The notes beneath the pieces were generated by a model, which did no database searches, was not told where the DNA came from, and was given only the letters and a program-made list of their open reading frames with translations. From the NCBI RefSeq assembly GCF_003991975.1, contig NZ_CP029822.1, positions 1,922,001-1,986,000 of the forward strand: DNA of 64,000 bases, in the 5' to 3' direction. A program made the translations under genes and the position numbers. Of the stretch, positions 46,175 to 54,860 are shown in pieces; the stretch's first letter is position 1; each line of letters starts with the position of its first letter. Origin of the DNA: Entomomonas moraniae. Its GTDB lineage: Bacteria; Pseudomonadota; Gammaproteobacteria; Pseudomonadales; Pseudomonadaceae.

Positions 46175-46414
46175 ATGCAACCATTCAATAATACAGGCTT
46201 TTTTCGAGCCAACTAGTAAACGCCGTAAAGGCTTCCCATCAGAAACACAAGTTAAACGAGGCCTTGTTCGCACCGTTAATGGCAAGGTTTTAGAAGAAAA
46301 ACTCGGCAGAAATGATCCTTGCCCTTGTGGCTCGACACTAAGCTTTCAAGAAGTGCTGTCTTAAAACAGGTCGTTTTCGATGGAGCTAACCGTCATGATT
46401 ACTACCGAGAATAA
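46175..46414 (+). pseudogene. SEC-C zinc-motif small protein interrupted by three +1 frameshifts
   Basis: A strong GAGGAG site lies seven bases before an ATG at 46175, but the frame stops after 13 codons. A coherent 78-residue SEC-C protein appears if one base is skipped at three places, each TTT followed by C: 46202-46205, 46344-46347 and 46375-46378. It then reads [15 protein letters not shown], a [10 protein letters not shown] motif, [11 protein letters not shown] and DGANRHDYYRE before a TAA. The skips restore the exact SEC-C zinc spacing (C-P-C, eight residues, C-C), and the third returns to the starting frame. A terminator follows the stop by 14 bases. It may be a decayed gene, a sequencing artefact or a gene using +1 recoding; SEC-C proteins of this kind have no firm function. 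Confidence 0.7.
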
Positions 46415-46427
46415 ACTCAATCAATCT

Positions 46428-46454
46428 GTAACGCTTTAACAAAGCGTTACTTTT
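46428..46454 (+). terminator. Terminator after the SEC-C gene
   Basis: A perfect 10-base stem (GTAACGCTTT / AAAGCGTTAC) with a three-base loop and a T4 tail continuing AT-rich, 14 bases after the SEC-C stop. Confidence 0.85.
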
Positions 46455-46493
46455 ATTATATTTTTATCTACGATACTGGTTTACAATGATTCC

Positions 46494-47558
46494 ATGACTA
46501 AACCTATGCTAAGAAAAATTATTCATGTTGATTGCGATTGCTTTTATGCGTCGATAGAAATGCGTGATGATCCATCGTTGCTAGGAAAACCTATTGCCGT
46601 AGGGGGAGCACCAAACAAACGTGGCGTTGTCGCCACTTGTAACTACGAGGCAAGAGCTTATGGGGTTCATTCAGCAATGTCCTCTCAAAGGGCTCAAAAA
46701 CTTTGTCCAGATTTACTATTTATTCGACCTCGATTTGATGTCTATCGCGCTGTATCTAAAGAGATCCAACAAATATTTCAAGACTACACTTCACATATCG
46801 AACCACTTTCATTGGATGAAGCCTATTTAGATGTTACTGATAGTCCTTTATATAATAATAGTGCAACTTACATCGCTAAAATCATTCAACAACGTATCCA
46901 TCAAGAAATAGGCATTACCGCTTCTGCGGGGGTTGCTCCTAATAAATTTCTGGCTAAGATTGCCAGTGACTGGAAAAAGCCAAGTGGCTTATTTGTTATA
47001 ACTCCAGAACAAATAGATAGTTTTATTACCCATCTGCCCGTTCATAAACTGCATGGTGTGGGAAAAATAACAGCCTATAAATTAAATCGACTCGGCATTT
47101 ATACTGGTTATGATTTAAAACAATGGGGGCGTGCTGAATTACTAAGAGCCTTTGGTAACTTTGGAGAAAAACTATGGCATCTTGCACGTGGCATTGATGA
47201 GCGCCCAGTAAAAACTCAAAGGCGTCAATCTGTTAGCGTAGAACGCACTTTCCAAGAGGATTTACCTAGCCTACAACATTGTCTTACAAAACTACCCGAG
47301 CTCATTGATGAGTTAAATAATAGAATAGCTCGCTTAGATGAAAACTATAAGACAGGAAAGCCCTTTGTAAAAGTTAAGTTTCACGACTTTACACAAACCA
47401 CCATAGAACAACAAGGAGCCCCCCTTGATCTTGATAGTTATCAGACATTACTTAAGCAAGCCTTTGAGCGAGGTAATAAACCTGTTAGATTATTAGGTAT
47501 CGGAACACGCGTTATTGATTTACAAGATATCATTGAACAACTCACCCTTTTTAACTAA
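46494..47558 (+). CDS. dinB: DNA polymerase IV (DinB)
   Basis: A 354-residue Y-family polymerase for translesion and error-prone synthesis. Visible are the N-terminal IIHVDCDCFYASIE with the first catalytic Asp, the steric-gate and dNTP region VVATCNYEARAYGV, the catalytic pair in PLSLDEAYLDVT, the helix-hairpin-helix VHKLHGVGKITAYKL and the little-finger domain to the end. It ends in LTLFN, which resembles the beta-clamp-binding tail (QLxLF). No clear LexA box was found upstream, so SOS control is not shown. Confidence 0.95.
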   Translation: MTKPMLRKIIHVDCDCFYASIEMRDDPSLLGKPIAVGGAPNKRGVVATCNYEARAYGVHSAMSSQRAQKLCPDLLFIRPRFDVYRAVSKEIQQIFQDYTSHIEPLSLDEAYLDVTDSPLYNNSATYIAKIIQQRIHQEIGITASAGVAPNKFLAKIASDWKKPSGLFVITPEQIDSFITHLPVHKLHGVGKITAYKLNRLGIYTGYDLKQWGRAELLRAFGNFGEKLWHLARGIDERPVKTQRRQSVSVERTFQEDLPSLQHCLTKLPELIDELNNRIARLDENYKTGKPFVKVKFHDFTQTTIEQQGAPLDLDSYQTLLKQAFERGNKPVRLLGIGTRVIDLQDIIEQLTLFN

Positions 47559-47630
47559 TCAAACCTCGCCATTCCCCTTAGCTACCCCTTAAATAAAACA
47601 ATTCATTCACCGTGATTTTTGAGAAACATA

Positions 47631-49247
47631 ATGAAAAATTTACAACTAAGCCGCTATAGCTTTTTTATTTTTTGTATTTTATTTACTGTTATTACAGCGC
47701 CTTTTACAATGACTTATCATTGGCTATGGATTTTTACTATTGCCACTGCAATCTTGTCACTAATTGGCATATATGATCTTACACAAACCAAACATTCTGT
47801 TTGTCGTAACTATCCTATCTTAGGTCATCTGCGTTTTCTCATCGAATATATTCGCCCTGAAATACGTCAATATTTAATCGAATCAGATACAGAAGCATTA
47901 CCTTTTAGCCGACAAGAACGCTCCCTCGTTTACCGTAGAGCAAAAAATATTGATGCCAATAAAGCCTTCGGTACAGTGGAGGACATTTATAAAACAGGGT
48001 TTGAATTTATCAGCCACTCCATTCGACCAGCACCAATCCAAGACCCCGAATCATTTCGTGTTCAAATTGGAACTGAGCAGTGCTCACAACCCTATTCAGC
48101 ATCCCTTCTAAATATCTCAGCGATGAGCTTTGGAGCATTAAGTGCTAATGCTATTCGTGCACTCAACAAAGGAGCCCAAAAAGGAAACTTTGCTCATGAC
48201 TCAGGAGAGGGTGGACTTAGTTCTTACCATAAAGAAAATGGTGGTGATCTTATTTGGCAAATTGCTAGCGGTTACTTTGGCTGTCGTACCGAAGATGGTA
48301 AATTTAATCCCCAACGATTTGCAGAACAAGCGGCTAACCCGCAAATTAAAATGATTGAGGTAAAACTAAGCCAAGGAGCAAAACCAGGCCACGGTGGAAT
48401 GTTACCCAAAGGTAAAGTTACTGCTGAGATTGCCTCTACACGTGAAGTACCCATGGGGCAGGACTGCATATCTCCACCGACTCATAGTGCATTCTCAACC
48501 CCTATAGAACTCATGGAGTTCATTGCACAATTAAGGGAACTGAGTGGTGGGAAGCCTGTTGGCTTTAAAATTTGTATTGGGCATCCTTGGGAGTTTGTCG
48601 CTATCGTTAAGGCCATGTTAAAAACTAAAATATTACCAGACTTTATTGTGGTTGACGGTAAGGAAGGTGGCACAGGTGATGCTCCTGTAGAGTTTAGTGA
48701 CCATATTGGTCTCCCTTTGCGTCAAGGACTATTACTCGTACACAATATACTTGTGGGCACTAATTTAAGGGATAAAATTAAGATCGGTGCTAGTGGAAAA
48801 ATTATTAGTGGGTTTGATATTGTAAGGGCTTTAGCTATGGGGGCTGACTGGGTTAATTCGGCACGTGGATTTATGTTTGCTATAGGCTGTATTCAATCAC
48901 AAGCTTGCAACACGAACAAATGCCCAACAGGTGTTGCTACACAAGACCCTTTAAGACAATCAGCACTTATTGTGCCAGATAAGGCGGAGCGTGTTTACCA
49001 TTTCCATAAAAATACATTAAAAGCATTTGCTGAAATGCTTGCTGCCACTGGTTTAAATCATCCAAAAGAATTAAAACCACATCATGTTGCTAGACGAATA
49101 TCCGATAATGAAATTCGCCTTCTTTCAAATATAGATTACTACTTAAAACAAGGCGAACTACTGTCAGGGGAAATTGCTAGCCCATTTTACTCGGACATCT
49201 GGAAGATTGCCCAAGCAGAATCATTTGAATCTAACCACATTGCATAA
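47631..49247 (+). CDS. Stand-alone FMN-binding glutamate synthase-like membrane protein
   Basis: A 538-residue protein. Two hydrophobic segments at about 8-55 anchor it. The rest is the FMN/3Fe-4S synthase domain of glutamate synthase, with SAMSFGALSANAIRALN (about 163-179), HDSGEGGLSSYH, KPGHGGMLPKGKV, VDGKEGGTGDAPVEF and the cysteine cluster QSQACNTNKCPTGVAT for the iron-sulfur centre. It lacks the glutaminase and central domains, like the YerD class, so it is not a complete glutamate synthase. The substrate is unknown. I take the ATG at 47631; an upstream TTG is less likely. It is monocistronic and converges on a DUF2061 gene. Confidence 0.85.
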   Translation: MKNLQLSRYSFFIFCILFTVITAPFTMTYHWLWIFTIATAILSLIGIYDLTQTKHSVCRNYPILGHLRFLIEYIRPEIRQYLIESDTEALPFSRQERSLVYRRAKNIDANKAFGTVEDIYKTGFEFISHSIRPAPIQDPESFRVQIGTEQCSQPYSASLLNISAMSFGALSANAIRALNKGAQKGNFAHDSGEGGLSSYHKENGGDLIWQIASGYFGCRTEDGKFNPQRFAEQAANPQIKMIEVKLSQGAKPGHGGMLPKGKVTAEIASTREVPMGQDCISPPTHSAFSTPIELMEFIAQLRELSGGKPVGFKICIGHPWEFVAIVKAMLKTKILPDFIVVDGKEGGTGDAPVEFSDHIGLPLRQGLLLVHNILVGTNLRDKIKIGASGKIISGFDIVRALAMGADWVNSARGFMFAIGCIQSQACNTNKCPTGVATQDPLRQSALIVPDKAERVYHFHKNTLKAFAEMLAATGLNHPKELKPHHVARRISDNEIRLLSNIDYYLKQGELLSGEIASPFYSDIWKIAQAESFESNHIA

Positions 49248-49261
49248 TTATCATTAAACAT

Positions 49262-49299
49262 ATCGGCAAATAGATCATACTTTTCACCTATTTGCCGAT
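49262..49299. terminator. Stem-loop between convergent genes
   Basis: A perfect 12-base stem (ATCGGCAAATAG / CTATTTGCCGAT) with a 14-base loop lies between the convergent FMN protein and DUF2061 genes. It lacks a clear T tract, so it may act as a weak terminator or an mRNA-protecting hairpin. Confidence 0.5.
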
Positions 49300-49319
49300 G
49301 ATAATAATGGCAAACAACG

Positions 49320-49538
49320 TTATATTGGGATTGCTTCATAACTCACCTCCTTTAAATGTTTCTTTTTTGTCTTATTAATACGACACCACACTTTCTCATG
49401 GAAGTAAAAGCCAACTGCATTACATAAAGGTTCAACCAATGCAACTAAACCACCAACTGCAAGACTACCTGTCAATAAATAAGTTACACTAAACGCAATA
49501 ATGAAATGCATACAGGTAAATGTAATTGTCTTAATCAT
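49320..49538 (-). CDS. DUF2061 small membrane protein
   Basis: A 72-residue protein with two hydrophobic segments (about 5-25 and 27-45). The sequence FTCMHFIIAFSVTYLLTGSL and the following GLVALVEPLCNAVGFYFHEKVW (residues 29-50) match the DUF2061 family of small predicted inner-membrane proteins of unknown function. It is divergent from the nitronate monooxygenase gene, and the gap has a striking repeat set. An ATG and an AGGAG-like site (on the minus strand) support the start. Confidence 0.82.
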   Translation of the reverse strand: MIKTITFTCMHFIIAFSVTYLLTGSLAVGGLVALVEPLCNAVGFYFHEKVWCRINKTKKKHLKEVSYEAIPI

Positions 49539-49596
49539 TTTTTCACTCCTATTAAGAATGATTCACAATTACAGTATAATCTTACTAATAAATTAA

Positions 49597-49647
49597 TATA
49601 GTTTATTGTTACTATAGTCATTATTAAAATAAACTATAAATAAACTA
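49597..49647. promoter_or_regulatory. Three-copy AATAAACTA repeat, operator-like
   Basis: TATAGTTTATT (49597-49607) is a perfect 11-base inverted repeat of AATAAACTATA (49628-49638), and a third copy, AATAAACTA (49639-49647), follows in direct orientation exactly 11 bases on. It lies in the divergent gap between the DUF2061 and nitronate monooxygenase genes. The binding protein is unknown. Confidence 0.5.
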
Positions 49648-49705
49648 AGGTGTACAATAAAAACAGCCGTAAGAACATCGACCTTACTAGACAGGAAAGC
49701 ATATA

Positions 49706-50746
49706 ATGAACCCTCCTATTAATTTACTCAACTTAAATATACCGATTATTCAAGCACCCATGGCTGGAGTTCAAGGTAGCCAATTGGCAATTGCCGTCAG
49801 CAATACTGGCGCAATGGGTTCGTTACCCTGTGCAATGCTTACGCTTGAACAACTACACCAAGAGCTAATCACTATTGAACACGAGAGTAAAAATCCTATC
49901 AATCTAAACTTCTTCTGTCACAAAAAAACACAATTAGATGATTCAGAACAAGTAATTTGGTTCCAAAAACTACAACCCTTCTTTGATGAATACAAAATTG
50001 ACACACACCATATCAACTTAGAAACTAATCGCCAACCATTTAGTCAAGCTCACGTTGATGTATTAGCTGAATTTAAACCCAAAGTCATTAGCTTTCATTT
50101 TGGATTACCTGAGCCCCATCTCATAGAACAACTCAAATCTTGGGGAGCAACTATTTTATCTTCAGCAACAACCTTAGAGGAAGCGCTTTACTTACAAAAC
50201 CATCAAGTCGATATCATTATTGCACAGGGGTTAGAAGCTGGAGGACATCGCGGTATGTTTTTAACCGAAGATCTCACAACACAAGTAAGTACCTTGGCGT
50301 TAGTTCCGCAGATTGTAGAGGCAGTGACTGTTCCTGTTATTGCCGCTGGAGGTATCGCAAATGCACAGGGAATAAAAGCGGCAATGGCCTTAGGTGCATC
50401 TGGCGTACAAATAGGCACAAGTTATCTGCTGTGTCCTGAAACAAACACCAGCCTTTTACATCGGCAAGCGCTCCTTTCTGACGAAGCAAAACATACCGCT
50501 ATTACCAATATCTTTACGGGAAGACCCGCCAGAGGTATCGTTAACAAAGCAATGAGACAGTTAGGTTTTATTAACTCATTTACTCCATCATTCCCTTACG
50601 CAACACCCACCATGTCTGCACTTAGAAAAGAGGCAGAAGCAAAAGGAAAAAATGATTTCACTCCGCTTTGGGCAGGCCAAAATACTTCTGGTTGCACTTT
50701 AATACCTGCTGCCGAACTAACCAAACTATTGGCTAAAGCGCTATAA
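49706..50746 (+). CDS. Nitronate monooxygenase family flavoprotein
   Basis: A 346-residue FMN TIM-barrel enzyme of the 2-nitropropane dioxygenase/nitronate monooxygenase family. The start NIPIIQAPMAGVQGSQLA, the catalytic His in AQGLEAGGHRG, the FMN-phosphate segments PVIAAGGIANAQGIKAAMALGA (about 211-232) and QIGTSYL are diagnostic. It would oxidise propionate-3-nitronate and similar toxic nitronates. Enoyl-ACP reductase FabK is a related alternative but is less likely given the GGHRG motif. ACAGGAAAG precedes the ATG. It overlaps by six bases, tail to tail, with the saccharopine-dehydrogenase-like gene. Confidence 0.88.
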   Translation: MNPPINLLNLNIPIIQAPMAGVQGSQLAIAVSNTGAMGSLPCAMLTLEQLHQELITIEHESKNPINLNFFCHKKTQLDDSEQVIWFQKLQPFFDEYKIDTHHINLETNRQPFSQAHVDVLAEFKPKVISFHFGLPEPHLIEQLKSWGATILSSATTLEEALYLQNHQVDIIIAQGLEAGGHRGMFLTEDLTTQVSTLALVPQIVEAVTVPVIAAGGIANAQGIKAAMALGASGVQIGTSYLLCPETNTSLLHRQALLSDEAKHTAITNIFTGRPARGIVNKAMRQLGFINSFTPSFPYATPTMSALRKEAEAKGKNDFTPLWAGQNTSGCTLIPAAELTKLLAKAL

Positions 50747-51835
50747 CTCTTTTAGATGAGTAGTAAATGTTAGTCCTTTTAACTCTTCTAAATATTCGTC
50801 CAGTGTGAGCAATCCCATACTGGACATAGCGCCAACACTGGAGAAGCAACCTGTCATCATTTTTCTCACCAACGCAACAGATGCTAAACAAGGAATATTG
50901 ACACCATCATTATTTAAAGCAATTAACTCCCAACATAGTTGCAAAGGTTTCGCTTCGTGGTCAAGCCCACTTAATGTCACATGCATACCACTACGACCAT
51001 CCCCAAAGAACTCTACAAGCGATGCTGCTTTATGCATCCATCTCGAATACCGTTGAGGCTTTCGTATAATTCCCAAACGAATAAGCCACGAAAAAAACCA
51101 TGTCCCATAATGCGTTAGCTTTAAACCAGTACCTGCCGAAAAGCTCACCGTCTCCAGTGTTTTATACTGTCTTGGAAACAATGTTAAATCAGGAATATCG
51201 CATGCAGCAAGCGGTCTATAGCCTAAAGGCTCAGTAAATTTATGGTAGACAAGTTTTTGCCAACCGTAGCGTTTAACCCAATGCCCATCAATTAATTGAT
51301 CAATCGGCTTACCGCAATAATCAAACAGACTATTAATTGTCGCCCGTCCTGGTGCTTTCTCTGATGTACTAATACCAATCATAACTTTTTTCAAAACAGA
51401 AAAACGTGGTAAAAACTCATTAACTACCGCACTACTTAATCCCGGTACAGAGCTCGCACCACTACAAACCAATACTCCCACATTTTTAGCTAATTCATTA
51501 AGCTGCGTTATACCACAAACAAATGCTTTACCATCAGCTAAGTCAATATAATGACATCCTGCAGCAATAGCTGACTCTGCCACATAATAATCTTGCCCTT
51601 GGAATGGCCCAGCCGTTGAAATCAGTACATCTATTTTCTGTTCTTTTAAGGTGCTAGCAATATTTTTTTGCTTCGCATCCAATAACATAGCATCTGCATT
51701 GATCTTTGAGGCAAATAGTTTTGCTTTATCAATATTTCTTCCTGCAATCACTAACTCAACAGATGCTATGCTCGACAAACGTTGCGCTATTATTTTCCCA
51801 AAATTTCCATAGCCACCTAGAATCAAAACACGCAT
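50741..51835 (-). CDS. Saccharopine dehydrogenase-like NAD(P)-binding protein
   Basis: A 364-residue protein. The N-terminal Rossmann motif VLILGGYGNFGKIIAQRL and the ELVIAGRNIDKAKLFA strand are those of the saccharopine dehydrogenase-like family. The central LISTAGPFQGQDYYVAESA and CHYIDLADG are also typical. True saccharopine metabolism is unlikely because neighbours are unrelated; the substrate is unknown. The ATG at 51835 has GGGAG five bases upstream, so it is preferred over one four codons earlier. It starts just after the PLP enzyme gene (overlap none to a few bases), suggesting one transcript. Confidence 0.75.
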   Translation of the reverse strand: MRVLILGGYGNFGKIIAQRLSSIASVELVIAGRNIDKAKLFASKINADAMLLDAKQKNIASTLKEQKIDVLISTAGPFQGQDYYVAESAIAAGCHYIDLADGKAFVCGITQLNELAKNVGVLVCSGASSVPGLSSAVVNEFLPRFSVLKKVMIGISTSEKAPGRATINSLFDYCGKPIDQLIDGHWVKRYGWQKLVYHKFTEPLGYRPLAACDIPDLTLFPRQYKTLETVSFSAGTGLKLTHYGTWFFSWLIRLGIIRKPQRYSRWMHKAASLVEFFGDGRSGMHVTLSGLDHEAKPLQLCWELIALNNDGVNIPCLASVALVRKMMTGCFSSVGAMSSMGLLTLDEYLEELKGLTFTTHLKEL

Positions 51836-51837
51836 AT

Positions 51838-52764
51838 TTACTCCCATCTATTAAGTAATACTCGACGTCCCTGTAAACCACCCGTATGAAGCAACACAAT
51901 TCTTGAACCTTCAGCAATTTCACCATTGATGACTTGCTGTTGTAAAAAATATAGAGTCTTTCCCGTATAAACAGGATCTAAGGGTAGCCCTGCTAACGCT
52001 TCAACATCATTAATAAAATGTAGTAAATCAGGATCGGCCTGCCCAAATCCTTCCCTTGCGGCTGGTTTTAATTGATAATTTGTAAAAGAAACAGGAATTT
52101 CATCTAACAATTCTTTAATTTGTACATCCACGCCATAACGTTCAGGCACAGCTAAACAACCTACAACTTGGTGATTTCCCCCAAGTCCCCACACTATACC
52201 TGCTAGTGTACTCCCAGTACCAACTCCCGTATAAATATAGTCGAAGTCATCCCAACCTATAGTAAATAACTGTTGTTTAATAAGCTCAGGAATCACTCTG
52301 CATCCTTTAGCACCTAAAATGCCACCACCGCCTTCAGGCACCAAATAAAAATCAGGGTAGCGCTCTGCCCACTCTTGCCAAAACTCTGCTTGGTAACGAC
52401 GACGAAACTCTCCATAACTCAACCAATGCAAATGCATTCCCAACTTCTGTAAATCAACTACTGTAGGAGTTTCTATAGGTTGCCCACGTATTAAAGCAAC
52501 TGTTGGTAACTCTAGTTTTTCCCCTGCTGCGGCAAGAGCATGTAGATGGTTAGAGTGCGCACCTCCGACACTTAATAATCCATTCGACTGTTGTAAATTT
52601 GCCTGAACTAAATGATAATGTAGCTTAAACCATTTATTACCTGAAATTAACTGATCTGTTTTATCTAATCTAAGCACAGCTAAACTTATATTTGCCCTAT
52701 CAAATACGGGCAAAGACAAGGGGGTTAATGTAACTTTATCAGGTATAAAAAACTGTTTATCCAT
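51838..52764 (-). CDS. PLP-dependent D-cysteine desulfhydrase / ACC deaminase family enzyme
   Basis: A 308-residue fold-type II PLP enzyme. The PLP Lys lies in SGNKWFKLHYHL near residue 42, followed by GLLSVGGAHSNHLHALAAAG with the substrate-binding Ser/Asn. The phosphate-binding loop is GVGTGSTLAGIVWGLG, and the C-terminal LHTGGLQG is typical. Relatives degrade D-cysteine or, in rhizobacteria, 1-aminocyclopropane-1-carboxylate; the residues needed to separate these cannot be judged with certainty here. I use the ATG at 52764 rather than a TTG two codons earlier. The next gene follows directly. Confidence 0.82.
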   Translation of the reverse strand: MDKQFFIPDKVTLTPLSLPVFDRANISLAVLRLDKTDQLISGNKWFKLHYHLVQANLQQSNGLLSVGGAHSNHLHALAAAGEKLELPTVALIRGQPIETPTVVDLQKLGMHLHWLSYGEFRRRYQAEFWQEWAERYPDFYLVPEGGGGILGAKGCRVIPELIKQQLFTIGWDDFDYIYTGVGTGSTLAGIVWGLGGNHQVVGCLAVPERYGVDVQIKELLDEIPVSFTNYQLKPAAREGFGQADPDLLHFINDVEALAGLPLDPVYTGKTLYFLQQQVINGEIAEGSRIVLLHTGGLQGRRVLLNRWE

Positions 52765-52939
52765 AACCAAAACATCGCAGTAAAAGTTTATACATCATAT
52801 TATATTGATATATTTAATTTTTAATTATTATACACCCAATATTAATAAACTATTTTTTCTTATAAAATAGTGTTTTTATTCATTAATACGCTATATAGTA
52901 TGACCATAACTTGAGTGGCAACTCTTAATAGGAAAATTT

Positions 52940-53824
52940 ATGAAAAATACCGATAGCATTATTGTGGTTATTGACCCTAAACATGATAATCATCCTGTCA
53001 TTAGGCGTGCTAAAGAGTTTGCAAAAGTAACAAACTCATCTTTGTATCTACTTGTTTGTAGCGAATCAAAAAAAGCAGCGAATCTGCTTAACGACGCAGT
53101 TAATTCTCTACAAGAAGCAGGTTTACAGGTTTCTTCAGAAATCGCATGGCATGAAAACTATCACAAAACCATTGTTACCGTTCAAAAACAACAAAATAGT
53201 ATGTTAGTTATCAAGACACATTTACCTGATAATATCCTAAAACGTGCTATTATCACCCCCCAAGACTGGAAACTACTTCGAGTTTGCCCTTGTCCTATTT
53301 TAATTGTTAACCAAGACAAACCATGGGCTAACAGACCTGTATTAGCAGCTGTTGACTTAGGTACATCTGATAAAAGCCATATAGAACTGCATAATACCTT
53401 AGTTAATGTGGCTGAAACTTTAACTTATGTTGCTAAAGGAACCAGTCTACACCTTGTAAGCGTCTATCCTTCCCCTATTTTTGCAGAAATTCATCCTGAC
53501 TCAAAAATACATGGGATGACATCAGAAATAAAACAGGTTTATATGAAAGCTCGGGACTCTTTTGAAAAAGATCACCCTCGCTTGAACAAAGAAAATATTC
53601 ACCTATTAGCAGGTGCTACTGATGTTGTTATTCCTCAGGTTGCTAAAGACCTTGATGCTTCTGTTTGTGTCATTGGCAACATGGGGCGTACTGGGGCATC
53701 AGGAGCACTTATGGGGAATACCGCCGAAGCTATTTTAGATGACCTTGACTGTGATCTATTAATTATTAAACCAGACAGTATTACCGTGGCACTTGAAGAA
53801 TTAATGAAGCAAATACTTGCATAA
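52940..53824 (+). CDS. Tandem universal stress protein (UspE-like)
   Basis: A 294-residue cytoplasmic protein with two Usp domains (about 5-135 and 138-290). The second carries a nucleotide-binding-like motif, VIGNMGRTGASGALMGNTAEAIL (residues 246-268), of the G-x2-G-x9-G-S/T type. The first domain is more degenerate (LRVCPCPILIVNQD ending). The layout resembles E. coli UspE, which aids stress survival and motility. AGGA precedes the ATG. It is monocistronic, with a stem-loop after the stop. Confidence 0.85.
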   Translation: MKNTDSIIVVIDPKHDNHPVIRRAKEFAKVTNSSLYLLVCSESKKAANLLNDAVNSLQEAGLQVSSEIAWHENYHKTIVTVQKQQNSMLVIKTHLPDNILKRAIITPQDWKLLRVCPCPILIVNQDKPWANRPVLAAVDLGTSDKSHIELHNTLVNVAETLTYVAKGTSLHLVSVYPSPIFAEIHPDSKIHGMTSEIKQVYMKARDSFEKDHPRLNKENIHLLAGATDVVIPQVAKDLDASVCVIGNMGRTGASGALMGNTAEAILDDLDCDLLIIKPDSITVALEELMKQILA

Positions 53825-53830
53825 AAAAAC

Positions 53831-53863
53831 AATTGCAGAGTGCTCTCATTGTACTCTGCAATT
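53831..53863. terminator. Stem-loop after the universal stress gene
   Basis: AATTGCAGAGT pairs perfectly with ACTCTGCAATT across an 11-base loop. It lies seven bases after the stop. The plus strand has only a weak T tail, so termination is uncertain. Confidence 0.5.
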
Positions 53864-53957
53864 ATAGACAGTGAAGCCCTACTCTTTATCTATTGAAGTT
53901 CTTTGATCTATCCCCCATAATTCAGCTAGCTTATACTTTAATTACTGTGAGGGATAC

Positions 53958-54782
53958 ATGACTGCAAAACACAATAAATTAGGCCGTATCTTTATTATAT
54001 TATCTTTAATTACTTCATATACTTATGCAAATGTGCAAGTTTGTAAAACACAAGATATTATTGATAAAATGGAGCAGCGCTTAGATAAAATTACTGATTA
54101 TCAAGTAACAATAAAGTCTATTGTAAACAATCAACAACCTGCCGAAATGGTTGTTGCCAGCAAGCGGCCTGACTTATTAAAAGCCACCATAAAAATATCT
54201 GATAATGACACATTAACGATTGTTTACGATCAACAATACCAATGGATTGAAGAGGCCAATATGGTTTATAAAGTTGATTTAAGCAAAATTAAACAACGTA
54301 CCCCTGAGCGCCCCTTCAACACTGATTACTCCTTAGCAGGTGGACTATTAAGTGGTGAAGACTATGTAGGAACAATAAAGACTATCCTCTCTATCTATGA
54401 TCTCAAAGCTTCTTGTAAAGGCAAAGAAATCACATTGAAAGGCAATATTAATATAGAGAAATTTACTAAGTATACTCAAATACGCCAGCTAAATATCCCA
54501 CAAGATGACTTTGTTAAACAATTCGCCAATACATTAAAAACTGCAACTCTTTCCGTTAATAAAGACAGTTATTTAGTTAATAAATATAGCCTTGTTGGAA
54601 CAGACCAATTTAAAGCATACTTTAGCCATTATGACTTTGCTCCACTAACGGCCGAGCAATTAAGCTTTAAACTCCCTAAAGGGCTCACCCCCATTGATAT
54701 AACCCCAGGGGCTCCTGATGCTTTACCAGTGCCAGCAACAGATAATGACATAGCACCCGATAAAACCACCCCACATAATTAA
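53958..54782 (+). CDS. Periplasmic LolA-fold-like protein of unknown function
   Basis: A 274-residue exported protein. The signal peptide spans about 1-27 (basic start, LIIFIILSLITSY-like core, cleavage near TYA). Residues 30-250 show the alternating beta pattern of outer-membrane lipoprotein-sorting-like (LolA/LolB) proteins: a start of repeated IDKMEQRLDKITDYQVTIKS, then AEMVVASKRPDLLKATI and the ending YDFAPLTAEQLSFKLPKGL. The Pro/Asp-rich tail (about 250-274) is probably disordered. It is not LolA itself in its usual context (after ftsK). Function is unknown. GAGGG lies before the ATG; it is monocistronic. Confidence 0.6.
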   Translation: MTAKHNKLGRIFIILSLITSYTYANVQVCKTQDIIDKMEQRLDKITDYQVTIKSIVNNQQPAEMVVASKRPDLLKATIKISDNDTLTIVYDQQYQWIEEANMVYKVDLSKIKQRTPERPFNTDYSLAGGLLSGEDYVGTIKTILSIYDLKASCKGKEITLKGNINIEKFTKYTQIRQLNIPQDDFVKQFANTLKTATLSVNKDSYLVNKYSLVGTDQFKAYFSHYDFAPLTAEQLSFKLPKGLTPIDITPGAPDALPVPATDNDIAPDKTTPHN

Positions 54783-54860
54783 AGGGTACCCCTATTAATG
54801 ATATAAGACCTTAATTGCTAAAATTTTTGTCGCCCTTACTGTATCTTTCTGTTTGATAAT

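Noticed and set aside
46440-46500. Possible LexA box before dinB (CTGG... near 46476)
   Set aside because: The left half-site has no CAG partner at the right spacing, so no LexA site is claimed.
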